DNA from: Jeongeupia naejangsanensis
GTDB taxonomy: Bacteria; Pseudomonadota; Gammaproteobacteria; Burkholderiales; Chitinibacteraceae
Assembly (NCBI RefSeq): GCF_016865585.1
Contig: NZ_JAESND010000007.1
Location: 62,001 to 126,000, forward strand
Length of the DNA stretch: 64,000 nucleotides
Reading direction: 5' to 3'
The notes under the pieces were generated by a model. That model saw only the letters and a list, made by a program, of their open reading frames with translations, was not told the DNA's origin and ran no database searches. Below are positions 51,598 to 59,344 of the stretch, piece by piece. The translations under genes were made by a program, and so were the position numbers. Numbering within the stretch: the first letter of the stretch is position 1; each line of letters begins with the position of its first letter.

Positions 51598-54456
51598 ATG
51601 CGCATGCGTGCATCATCGCAAGCAGACTCAGCGGATGGTGATATGGCGTTACGCAGAAAGGACACGATTTACCTGGAGCTCGAGCGTTTGACGCGCCAGC
51701 TCAAGGCCTCGGCATTGCGTGCCGGTGGCGGCATCGATGCCGAAACCATCGGCTACAACCTCGGCATCGCGCGCAATTCGGTCAGCAAGGACCTGACCGA
51801 GCTGTGCAGCGAGGGCAGGGTCATCAAGATCAAGAGCAGGCCGGTCCTCTTCCTGCACCGTGCCGCCTCGGCCGAGTTGCTCGGCTGCGACCTCGATCCG
51901 GCGCGGAACGAGGTGCGCGAGCTGGCGGAGCTGCTGGGCGCCGCTGACGAAGTCGTCGAAGCGGACCCGTTTACCGCGCTGATCGGTCACGACCAGAGCC
52001 TCAGGCAGGCGGTCGAGAAAGGCAAGGCGGCGGTGCTGTACCCGCCCAACGGGCTGAACGTGATGCTCACCGGCCCGTCGGGCGTCGGCAAAACCTATTT
52101 CGCCGAGCTGATGCACGGTTTCAGCGACTACGCGCGCGATACCGCCGTGCCTTTCGTGTACTTCAACTGTTCCGAGTACTTCAACAATCCGGAGCTGCTG
52201 ACGTCGCACCTGTTCGGCCACCAGCAGGGCGCGTTCACCGGCGCAGGCGCGGCCAAGGACGGGCTGGTTGCGCGGGCCGAAGGCGGTTTCCTGTTTCTCG
52301 ACGAAGTCCACCGGCTGCCGTTCGAAGGCCAGGAAAAGCTGTTTTCCATCCTCGACAAGGGCGTGTACCGCCGGCTCGGCGCCAGCGACAAGGAAATCAG
52401 CAGCAATGTCCGGCTGATCTGCGCGACGACCGAGAACATCAAGTCGACCCTGCTGCGCACCTTCCTGCGCCGCATCCAGGTGGTGATCGACCTGCCGGCG
52501 CTGTCGGCGCGCTCGTTCGACGAGCGTCTGGAAATGATCGTACGCTTTTTCCACGCCGAAAGCCGCAAGACCGGACTGACGCTCAAGGTAGCCAAGCCGC
52601 TGCTCGGCGAGCTGCTGTGCCGCGAGTACGAAGGCAATATCGGCGAACTGAAGAGCGACATCCAGTTCATCTGTGCCCAGGCCTACGCCAACCAGTTCGG
52701 CAATCGCAGCACGGTGCTGAGCGTCGACGAAGCGCAGCTCGACGGCAAGGCCGCGCACTACGACATCCGCACGCGGCTGACGCTGGACGAGCTGGTCGGT
52801 GGCGACTGGCTGTCGATCGCGCCGAGCGACGTGAAAAAGCTCGAGCGCACCGCGCTGATGCCGGCCGAGCGCAAGGATGCCGATCTCTTCTACGCTTTTC
52901 TGGCCGACGAATACACGCAGCTGCAGCACAGCAACATCCCGGCCAACGAGATCAGCCTGATCCTGCGCAAGAAGCTGCAGACGGTGTTCGAGCACAAGAT
53001 CCACCACGCCGCGGCCGAGCCGCTGCCGACGCTCGACGGCGTCTACGGCCTGCAGCTCGAACAGAAGATCAAGCTGCTGACGAGCTTCATCGACGGACTG
53101 ACCGGCTACAAGATGAGCGACACCGTCGCCGGCCATTTGCGCAACCACCTGATCACGCTGCTGGCCTATGTGAAGAAGGGCAAGGTGCCGGGGCTGTATT
53201 CGGCCAACCTGATTCCGGATGCGGCCAAGGCCGAGTACGAGAACGCGCGGCTGGTGTGCAAGAAGATCGAGGACACCTTCCTGATCGCCTGCCCGTCGGC
53301 CGAGCTGATCTTCATGTGCCTGCTGCTGGCCGAGCTGAAATCGCAGCGCCACGCGCACCGGCTGCAGCAGGATTGCGGCGTGATCCTGATCTCGCACGGC
53401 GACAGCACCGCGAGCAGCATGGCCGGTTACGTGAACCGGCTGATCGGCCGCGAACTGGTCACCGCCATCAACATGCCGTTCGAGCAGTCCGTGCACGACA
53501 CGCTGGCGCTGTTCCTCAAGGAAGTGGCGCGCTACCAGTACAAGAAGCTGATCCTCGCGGTCGACCTCGGCTCGCTGGTGCACTTCGGCGCCGTGGTGCG
53601 CAAGATGTTCAAGGTCGAAACGCTGCTGATCCGCAACGTGACGATGCTGCGCCTGCTCGAGGTGGCGATGAACCTGTCGTACGAGACGACCGAGCTCAAG
53701 GCGCTGGGCGAACTGCTCGAATCGCAGGGCTTCGAATACGACCTGTACGACGCGTCCGGCGCCGACGAGGTGCGCGTGGTCGTCGTTTCCTGCGTCACCG
53801 GGCTCGGCACCTCGGTGAAGATCCGCAAGATGATCGAGGACGTGTTCGAGGACATGATCACCGACCGCGTGCGGCTGGTCACGCTCGACTACGCCGAGAT
53901 CGAACAGCTCGACCGGCTGAGCCTGCACATCGGCGAAAACGAGCGGCTGGCCGGCATCATCGGCTCCTTCCTGCCCAAGCTGCAGGACGTGCCCTTCCTG
54001 TCGCTCGAAGAGCTGTTCTCCGAGCACGGCGCCGAACTGGTGATGGACATGCTCGACGTGGACATGGCGCCGGACGAGCGCGAGCTGATGCTCGAAAAGG
54101 TGTCGATGAAGTTCATTTCGACGGTGACGATCGAAAGCATCATCAAGCAGATTTCGGTGCTGAACCCGCATCGCGTGCTGCAGGAAATCGAGGGCGTCTT
54201 TCACCGCATCTGCGGCGAGCTCGACATCAAGCCGTCCCGGAAAGTGACACTGCGCTTCATGATCCACTGCTGCTGCATGGTCGAACGCATCGTCATCGAG
54301 CGCAAACCGTTACAGATGACGCTGCCACCCGGCGCCATCGTCAACGATGCGGCATTTGCCGTCATCAAGGCCGCATTCGCACCGATCGAGACCGCCTACA
54401 ACATCCGGCTCTCGGATACCGAGCACTTCTACATCTACGAACTGCTGTTCCGCTAG
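51598..54456 (+). CDS. dgaR: LevR/DgaR-family sigma-54-dependent activator of the glucosaminate operon
   Basis: A 952-residue PTS-controlled activator. Order of domains: N-terminal winged helix (about 20-75, GYNLGIARNSVSKDLTELCSEG); AAA+ sigma-54 domain (about 130-370, GPSGVGKT, GAFTGA at about 211, FLFLDEVHRLP); PRD1 (about 460-570); an EIIA-like domain with a phosphorylatable His in VILISHGDSTASS; an EIIB-like domain with VVSCVTGLGTS; and PRD2 (about 840-940). The start could be ATG 51643, which begins at the conserved helix. DgaR of Salmonella activates the D-glucosaminate PTS genes. Here the target operon is directly downstream behind a sigma-54 promoter. PTS phosphorylation would tune it by substrate and carbon supply. 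Confidence 0.94.
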   Translation: MRMRASSQADSADGDMALRRKDTIYLELERLTRQLKASALRAGGGIDAETIGYNLGIARNSVSKDLTELCSEGRVIKIKSRPVLFLHRAASAELLGCDLDPARNEVRELAELLGAADEVVEADPFTALIGHDQSLRQAVEKGKAAVLYPPNGLNVMLTGPSGVGKTYFAELMHGFSDYARDTAVPFVYFNCSEYFNNPELLTSHLFGHQQGAFTGAGAAKDGLVARAEGGFLFLDEVHRLPFEGQEKLFSILDKGVYRRLGASDKEISSNVRLICATTENIKSTLLRTFLRRIQVVIDLPALSARSFDERLEMIVRFFHAESRKTGLTLKVAKPLLGELLCREYEGNIGELKSDIQFICAQAYANQFGNRSTVLSVDEAQLDGKAAHYDIRTRLTLDELVGGDWLSIAPSDVKKLERTALMPAERKDADLFYAFLADEYTQLQHSNIPANEISLILRKKLQTVFEHKIHHAAAEPLPTLDGVYGLQLEQKIKLLTSFIDGLTGYKMSDTVAGHLRNHLITLLAYVKKGKVPGLYSANLIPDAAKAEYENARLVCKKIEDTFLIACPSAELIFMCLLLAELKSQRHAHRLQQDCGVILISHGDSTASSMAGYVNRLIGRELVTAINMPFEQSVHDTLALFLKEVARYQYKKLILAVDLGSLVHFGAVVRKMFKVETLLIRNVTMLRLLEVAMNLSYETTELKALGELLESQGFEYDLYDASGADEVRVVVVSCVTGLGTSVKIRKMIEDVFEDMITDRVRLVTLDYAEIEQLDRLSLHIGENERLAGIIGSFLPKLQDVPFLSLEELFSEHGAELVMDMLDVDMAPDERELMLEKVSMKFISTVTIESIIKQISVLNPHRVLQEIEGVFHRICGELDIKPSRKVTLRFMIHCCCMVERIVIERKPLQMTLPPGAIVNDAAFAVIKAAFAPIETAYNIRLSDTEHFYIYELLFR

Positions 54457-54724
54457 GCCGGGCGCCATCCGGCCGGCATGGCCGCATGGCCGGACGCACC
54501 GTCCGCGATCCGGCCGCGCCGGCGGCTGACCCTGTCCCGCGCCGTCGCCGCGGGCGTCCACACCGATCGGCGTACGCCGGGGGCACGACACTAGGCCTGC
54601 ATTTGCCCCTGTCGGCCCGTCTGCATCTGTCATGTTTCACGGCGCATCTGGCATCGAAGCGGTGTTTTCCGGTACCGGATGCATCCGTTTTGTTTGCAGG
54701 TGACTGATTTTGCTGGATTTTAAT

Positions 54725-54746
54725 TGTCATCCCGAACGGGGTGACA
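54725..54746 (+). promoter_or_regulatory. Inverted repeat, candidate operator close to the dga promoter
   Basis: TGTCATCCC and GGGGTGACA form an inverted repeat of 9-nt arms (one mismatch) around a 4-nt centre. It ends 5 nt before the -24 element. This is closer than usual for a sigma-54 enhancer, so it may be a repressor site or a special activator site. Confidence 0.55.
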
Positions 54747-54751
54747 GTAGC

Positions 54752-54767
54752 TGGCACGCATCTTGCC
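54752..54767 (+). promoter_or_regulatory. Sigma-54 (-24/-12) promoter of the dga operon
   Basis: TGGCACG-CATC-TTGCC matches the sigma-54 consensus in all invariant positions, differing only at the last base. The predicted start is near 54778, 54 nt before dgaA. The gene for a sigma-54 activator lies immediately upstream. Confidence 0.9.
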
Positions 54768-54831
54768 CTTATCGGGTCAGGGCGGCGCAACGATGCATCC
54801 GCGCTGCAACGAACCGATAAGGAGACCCGCA

Positions 54832-55239
54832 ATGACCCAACCCGTATCCGAAATCCTCACGCTCACCCACGGTGGCTGGGGCGCAAACCTGATCGACTGC
54901 CTGAAGATGGTCGCCGGCGAAATCCACGGCGTATCCGATCTGGCACTGATGCCGGTCGACACCATGGGCGAGTTCTACGAGAAGGTGAAAGCCCGGGTCG
55001 AGGCGATGCCGGCCGGCTCGCTGATCATCGCCGACTTCACCGGCGGCTCGACCTCGAACGTCGCCGCGCGCCTCTCCGCCGATTTCGACATCGGCGTGAT
55101 CACCGGCCTCAACGCCACGCTGATGCTTGCCGCGCTCGATATGCGCGACGAAGGCCGGCTGGCCGATCAGGTCGACGACCTCGTCGACGTCGGCCGCAAC
55201 AGTTTCAAGAACATCGTCAAAAGCCTGCAGCAACGCTGA
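54832..55239 (+). CDS. dgaA: PTS mannose-family EIIA, D-glucosaminate permease
   Basis: A 135-residue EIIA of the mannose class. It takes phosphate from HPr on His13 in ILTLTHGGWG and passes it to EIIB. Further parts are LIIADFTGGSTSNVAARL and ITGLNATLMLAALDMR. The ATG at 54832 has AAGGAG at good spacing; an upstream in-frame start would lie in the leader. It is the first gene of a six-gene operon behind a sigma-54 promoter. The substrate assignment rests on the two enzyme genes at the end of the operon, since EIIA alone does not show it. Confidence 0.93.
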   Translation: MTQPVSEILTLTHGGWGANLIDCLKMVAGEIHGVSDLALMPVDTMGEFYEKVKARVEAMPAGSLIIADFTGGSTSNVAARLSADFDIGVITGLNATLMLAALDMRDEGRLADQVDDLVDVGRNSFKNIVKSLQQR

Positions 55240-55269
55240 ACCACTCATTCAATTCCAGGGAGAACCATC

Positions 55270-55755
55270 ATGGCCAAAATCGTCCTTTGCCGTATCGACA
55301 GCCGCCTGATCCACGGTCAGGTCGTCACCAAGTGGGTCGGCCAGTCTCAGGCCAACCGCATCGCCGTGGTCAGCGACGAGCTCGACGCCGATCCGTTCAT
55401 GAAGAACATCTTCATGATGGCCGCGCCGCCCAACATCAAGGTCGACTGTTTCGGCGTCGCCGGCTTCTGCCAGCAATGGCGCGAGGACCAGCTCGGTGCC
55501 GGCAACGTGCTGGTGCTGTTCCCGAATCTGGCGTCGGTGCGCCAGGCCGTGATCGACGGCTTCGACATCGCGCAGATCCAGGTCGGCGGTCTCGGCGGCG
55601 GCCCGGGCCGCAAGGTGGTGTTCCAGAACATCACGCTCGACGATGCCGACGAGACGGTGCTGCGCGACCTGCAGGAACGCGGCGTCGACGTGTACTTCCA
55701 GACGATCCCGGAAGACAAGCCGCAGAAGCTGGCCGACATCCTCAAGCGCCTGTAA
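55270..55755 (+). CDS. dgaB: PTS mannose-family EIIB, D-glucosaminate permease
   Basis: A 161-residue EIIB of the mannose class. The phospho-accepting His15 stands in RIDSRLIHGQVVTKW, the family signature. QVGGLGGGPGRKVVFQNITL and the terminal helix are typical. It receives phosphate from DgaA and phosphorylates the incoming sugar acid bound in DgaC-DgaD. The gene lies 30 nt after dgaA and has GGGAGAA upstream of the ATG. Confidence 0.94.
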   Translation: MAKIVLCRIDSRLIHGQVVTKWVGQSQANRIAVVSDELDADPFMKNIFMMAAPPNIKVDCFGVAGFCQQWREDQLGAGNVLVLFPNLASVRQAVIDGFDIAQIQVGGLGGGPGRKVVFQNITLDDADETVLRDLQERGVDVYFQTIPEDKPQKLADILKRL

Positions 55756-55780
55756 CCCACCCTGAACGAGGAGCCTCGTC

Positions 55781-56527
55781 ATGAGTACCCTGATGCTCGC
55801 GACCCTGATGGGTCTGTACTACTGGTTCGCCCGCCTGCGGCTGGGTTACACCTTCTCCGGCATGCTGGTGCAGCCGATCGTGATCGCCGTGTTCGTCGGC
55901 CTGATCACCGGCGACATGCAGACGGCGATGATCGTCGGTGCCGGCATCCAGCTGGTCTACCTCGGCGTGACGTCGACGCCGGGTGGCAACGTGCCGTCCG
56001 ACCCGGCGCTGGCGGCGTGCATCGCGCTGCCGATCGCGGTGAAGACCGGCATGGACGCCAATCTGGCGATCGCGCTGGCGATTCCGTTCGGCGTGATCGG
56101 CGTCTTCGTCGACCAGCTGCGCCGGACGATCAACGCCGCGTGGGTCCACATGGCCGACAAGCACGCCGAGACCTGCAACACCGCCGGCATCATGCGCTGC
56201 GCCTTCCTGTGGCCGGCACTGATGGGCTTCGTGATCCGCTTCCCGGTGGTGTTCGCAGCCAACTACTTCGGCCAGTCCGTGGTCGAGCAGTTCCTCGCCT
56301 TCATGCCGCGCTGGCTGACCCACTCGTTCGAGATCATGGGCGGCATCCTGCCGGCGCTGGGCTTCGCGATCACCATCATGGTGATCGGCAAGAAGACGCT
56401 GATTCCCTACTTCGTCGCCGGCTTCTTCGCCGTGCTCTACCTGAAGGTCGACATCATGGCAGTGGCCATCTTCGGCACCTGCATCGCCTTCCTGATCCGC
56501 AGTTTTGGCAAGAACGAGGAAGCATGA
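55781..56527 (+). CDS. dgaC: PTS mannose-family EIIC, D-glucosaminate permease
   Basis: A 248-residue membrane subunit of the mannose-class permease. Typical regions are GLYYWFARLRLGYTFSGML, the loop GDMQTAMIVGAGIQLVYLGV followed by TPGGNVPSDPALAACIALPI, and several membrane helices toward the C-terminus. EIIC and EIID together form the substrate channel in the inner membrane. The ATG at 55781 follows GAGGAG-type spacing (CGAGGAGCC). It overlaps dgaD by 4 nt (ATGA), so the two subunits are translated together. Confidence 0.93.
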   Translation: MSTLMLATLMGLYYWFARLRLGYTFSGMLVQPIVIAVFVGLITGDMQTAMIVGAGIQLVYLGVTSTPGGNVPSDPALAACIALPIAVKTGMDANLAIALAIPFGVIGVFVDQLRRTINAAWVHMADKHAETCNTAGIMRCAFLWPALMGFVIRFPVVFAANYFGQSVVEQFLAFMPRWLTHSFEIMGGILPALGFAITIMVIGKKTLIPYFVAGFFAVLYLKVDIMAVAIFGTCIAFLIRSFGKNEEA

Positions 56528-57384
56528 TCATGAACGCTACCGTTACCGACAAAGCCGTCTCGGACGTCCAGCACGGTCCGCTGCTGACCAAGGCCGACAT
56601 CACCAAGTCCTGGCTGATCTACTACATGGGCGCCGAAGTCTCGAATTCGTACGAGCGTCTGCAAAGCCTGATCTTCTGCGCGTCGATGACGCCGGTGCTG
56701 AAGAAGCTCTATCCGAACAAGGAAGAGCAGGCCGAAGCGCTGAAACGCCATCTGAACTTCTTCAATACCGAAGGCGTGATGGGCGGGATCATCCAGGGCG
56801 TGGCGATCGCGATGGAAGAGCAGAAGACCCGCGGCGAGCCGATCACCGATTCGTCGATCATCGGCATCAAGACCGGGCTGATGGGCGCGCTGGCCGGCGT
56901 CGGCGATTCGATCATCTGGGCGGCGCTGATGCCGCTGCTGATCGCGCTGTTCATCCCGTTCGCCGCCAAGGGCAGCGCCATGGGCGGGATTGCGCCGCTG
57001 GTGCTGTACACCGGCATCACCATCGGCATCAGCTACGCGCTGTGCCACAAGGGCTACAAGCTCGGCCGCGAATCCATCGTCACGCTGTTGCAGGGCGGCA
57101 AGATCAAGGAACTGATCTACGGCGCCAACGTGCTCGGCCTGATCATGATGGGCGCGCTCGCCGCCAGCTACGTCAAGCTCTCGACGCCGCTGAAGTTCAG
57201 CTTCCTGCAGGGCTCGGAAGTGGTGGTGCAGCAGGTGCTCGACTCGATCGTGCCGGGGCTGCTGCCGCTGGCCGCGGTGTTCGCGATCTACCTGTACATG
57301 CTCAAGAAAGGCCCGCGCTACACGGTGATCCTGCTGTCGGTCGTGGCCTTCAGCCTGGTCTGCTCGATCACCGGCATTCTCTAA
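56524..57384 (+). CDS. dgaD: PTS mannose-family EIID, D-glucosaminate permease
   Basis: A 286-residue EIID subunit. It begins with a soluble part (LTKADITKSWLIYYMGAEVSNSYERLQSL) and the conserved KKLYPNKEEQAEALKRHLNFFNTEG. The GVMGGIIQGVAIAMEEQ and TGLMGALAGVGDSIIWAALMP segments follow, and then C-terminal membrane helices. Start at 56524 (MIMN) or 56530; the first overlaps the dgaC stop by 4 nt and has GAGGAAGC upstream. It partners DgaC in the substrate channel. Confidence 0.93.
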   Translation: MIMNATVTDKAVSDVQHGPLLTKADITKSWLIYYMGAEVSNSYERLQSLIFCASMTPVLKKLYPNKEEQAEALKRHLNFFNTEGVMGGIIQGVAIAMEEQKTRGEPITDSSIIGIKTGLMGALAGVGDSIIWAALMPLLIALFIPFAAKGSAMGGIAPLVLYTGITIGISYALCHKGYKLGRESIVTLLQGGKIKELIYGANVLGLIMMGALAASYVKLSTPLKFSFLQGSEVVVQQVLDSIVPGLLPLAAVFAIYLYMLKKGPRYTVILLSVVAFSLVCSITGIL

Positions 57385-57391
57385 GGGGATC

Positions 57392-58528
57392 ATGATGAAC
57401 ATTTACGAGCGCATCGGCCTGAAGCGGGTGATCAACGCCTGCGGCAAGATGACCATCCTCGGTGTCTCGGCCGTCGACAGGACGGTGATGGACGAAGTCG
57501 CCGAGGCCGCATCGAACTATGTCGAGATCGACACGCTGATCGACCGCGTCGGCGAGCTGATCTCGACGCATACCGGCGCCGAAGACAGCTGCGTCACCTC
57601 GAGCGCATCGGCCGGGATCGCGATCTCGGTCGCCGCGGTGATCTCGAAGGGCGATCCGAATCTGGTCGAGCGCTTGCCCGACAGTTCGGGCCTGGCCAAC
57701 GAGGTGATCCTGCTCAAGGGCCACAGCGTCAACTACGGCGCGCCGGTGACGACGATGGTCCGCCTCGGCGGCGGCGTGCCGGTCGAAGTCGGCCAGGCCA
57801 ACGAGTCGGAAGCCTTCCATGTGGCGTCGGCGATTACCGGGCGCACTGCGGCCATCCTGTACGTGAAGTCGCACCACGCGGTGCAGAAGGGCATGGTGCC
57901 GCTGGCGGAGATGATCCGCATCGCCCACGAACACGGGCTGCCGCTGATCATCGATGCCGCCGCCGAGGAAGACCTGAAGAAGTACGTCGCCGCCGGCGCC
58001 GATCTGGTGATCTACAGCGGCGCCAAGGCGATCGACGCGCCGACCTCGGGCTTCATCACCGGCCGCAAGGCGCTGATCGCCGCGTGCAAGGCGCAGTACC
58101 ACGGCATCGGCCGGCCGATGAAGATCGGCAAGGAATGCATGCTGGGTCTGGTCAAGGCGCTGGACCGCTACGCGGTGCACAAGCACGACGGCCGCGCCGA
58201 CATTCCGGCGCTCGAAGCGGCGATTGCCGAGATCAACGGCATCCGCGGCCTGTCGGCCGAACTGGAGCAGGACGAAGCCGGCCGCGAGATCTACCGTGCC
58301 CGCGTCCGTGTCCATGCCGACGTGCTCGGCGTCGACGCGGCGGCGATCGAAGCGCAGCTGCGCGGCGGCAGTCCGGCCATCTACACCCGCAAGTACTACC
58401 TCAACGCCGGCGTGTTCAGCATCGACCCGCGACCGCTGCAGGGCGACGACCTTGCCGTCATCGTCGCGCGGCTGCGGCAGCTGGCCGGCGCGTGCTTGCA
58501 GGAGAACACCGCGAAGGAGAATGCATGA
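57392..58528 (+). CDS. dgaE: D-glucosaminate-6-phosphate ammonia-lyase (PLP-dependent)
   Basis: A 378-residue fold-type I PLP enzyme of the SelA-like/DgaE family. It removes ammonia from D-glucosaminate-6-phosphate to give 2-keto-3-deoxygluconate-6-phosphate. The cofactor lysine is Lys212 in YSGAKAIDAPTSGF. Other parts are GLKRVINACGKMTILG at the start, TSSASAGIAISVAAVIS, and LPLIIDAAAEEDLKKY with the PLP-binding Asp. The ATG at 57392 has AAGGGGA upstream and the gene follows dgaD by 7 nt. It overlaps dgaF by 4 nt. Specificity is known for the Salmonella homologue and inferred here. Confidence 0.93.
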   Translation: MMNIYERIGLKRVINACGKMTILGVSAVDRTVMDEVAEAASNYVEIDTLIDRVGELISTHTGAEDSCVTSSASAGIAISVAAVISKGDPNLVERLPDSSGLANEVILLKGHSVNYGAPVTTMVRLGGGVPVEVGQANESEAFHVASAITGRTAAILYVKSHHAVQKGMVPLAEMIRIAHEHGLPLIIDAAAEEDLKKYVAAGADLVIYSGAKAIDAPTSGFITGRKALIAACKAQYHGIGRPMKIGKECMLGLVKALDRYAVHKHDGRADIPALEAAIAEINGIRGLSAELEQDEAGREIYRARVRVHADVLGVDAAAIEAQLRGGSPAIYTRKYYLNAGVFSIDPRPLQGDDLAVIVARLRQLAGACLQENTAKENA

Positions 58529-59274
58529 TGCAGCAAGCCATTTCGTTCTATCACGATCGCGTCGCGATCAACGTGCTGGCGCGCGACCTCGACAACGCCG
58601 CCGCCGCGTTCGAAGCCGCCGAAGGGCATGCGGCCATCGGTCTGCTGTCGGCGCGTTTCGACACGGTCGAGGAAGGCGTCGTCGCCGCAAGGCAGTGGCA
58701 GGACCGGGTCTGCGTGTCGGTCGGCCTCGGCGCCGGCGATCCGACCCAGTTCTACAAGGCGGCGATGATCGCCGCGGCAACCGCGCCGGGCCACGTCAAC
58801 CAGACCTTCAGCGGTGCCGGCTTCGCCGCCGGTGCGCTGGCGGCGCGCGGTGTCGCCAATACCCGCATCAACGCGCTGATCCGCCCGACCGGCACGCCGG
58901 GCAAGGTGATCGTCTCGACCGGCGTTGCCGGCAGCGGTGCCGAAGTCCCGGCGCTGGTCGATACCGACACCGCCGTGCTGATGATCCGGGATCAGGGCGC
59001 GCACGCGGCCAAGTTCTTCCCGATGGGCGGGCTGAAATCGCTGGCCGAGCTGGAAGTGCTGGCGAAAAGCTGCGCGCGCCACGGGCTGGAAATGATCGAA
59101 CCGACCGGCGGGATCGACCTCGCCAACTTCGGCGAGATCCTGCAGGTCTGCCTCGACGCCGGCGTGCCGAGGGTCATGCCGCACGTCTACAGCTCGATCA
59201 TCGACAAGGAAAGCGGCAACACCCGGCCCGCCGACGTAGCCGAGCTGTTGCAGATGGTGAAGCAACGGGTGTGA
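58525..59274 (+). CDS. dgaF: 2-dehydro-3-deoxy-phosphogluconate aldolase DgaF
   Basis: A 249-residue class I aldolase of the DgaF/KDGP group. It cleaves KDGP to pyruvate and glyceraldehyde-3-phosphate, the last step of D-glucosaminate breakdown. The Schiff-base lysine is Lys163 in HAAKFFPMGGLKS. It starts with YHDRVAINVLARDLDNAAAAFEA and has GLGAGDPTQFYKAAMIAA and EPTGGIDLANFGEIL. The ATG overlaps the dgaE stop and has GAAGGAGA upstream. A strong terminator ends the operon 25 nt later. Confidence 0.93.
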   Translation: MMQQAISFYHDRVAINVLARDLDNAAAAFEAAEGHAAIGLLSARFDTVEEGVVAARQWQDRVCVSVGLGAGDPTQFYKAAMIAAATAPGHVNQTFSGAGFAAGALAARGVANTRINALIRPTGTPGKVIVSTGVAGSGAEVPALVDTDTAVLMIRDQGAHAAKFFPMGGLKSLAELEVLAKSCARHGLEMIEPTGGIDLANFGEILQVCLDAGVPRVMPHVYSSIIDKESGNTRPADVAELLQMVKQRV

Positions 59275-59298
59275 TACCCCCCACGACCCGTGATTGAC

Positions 59299-59328
59299 GC
59301 CGCCGGCCTTGCCGGCGGCTTTTTTTTT
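59299..59328 (+). terminator. Rho-independent terminator of the dga operon
   Basis: GCCGCCGGC and GCCGGCGGC pair around a CTT loop, followed by nine T. Confidence 0.9.
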
Positions 59329-59344
59329 GCGCGCTGGGGACGCC

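Larger units (their letters stand above)
54457..54831 (+). promoter_or_regulatory. Regulatory region of the dga operon (375 nt, no gene)
   Basis: After the dgaR stop a GC-rich hairpin follows (TCCGGCC/GGCCGGA, 54468-54494) with no T-run. A palindrome CGGATGCATCCG lies at 54676-54687. Composition then becomes AT-rich up to the operator and the -24/-12 promoter. A GCATCTG sequence occurs twice in 54620-54655. Confidence 0.6.

Noticed and set aside
51649-54267. 872-codon open frame opposite dgaR
   Set aside because: It is a compositional shadow with His/Gln/Arg-rich sequence and no recognisable domain.
54468-54494. GC-rich hairpin after dgaR as a terminator
   Set aside because: No T-run follows, so it is not a standard intrinsic terminator; it is mentioned only as part of the regulatory region.
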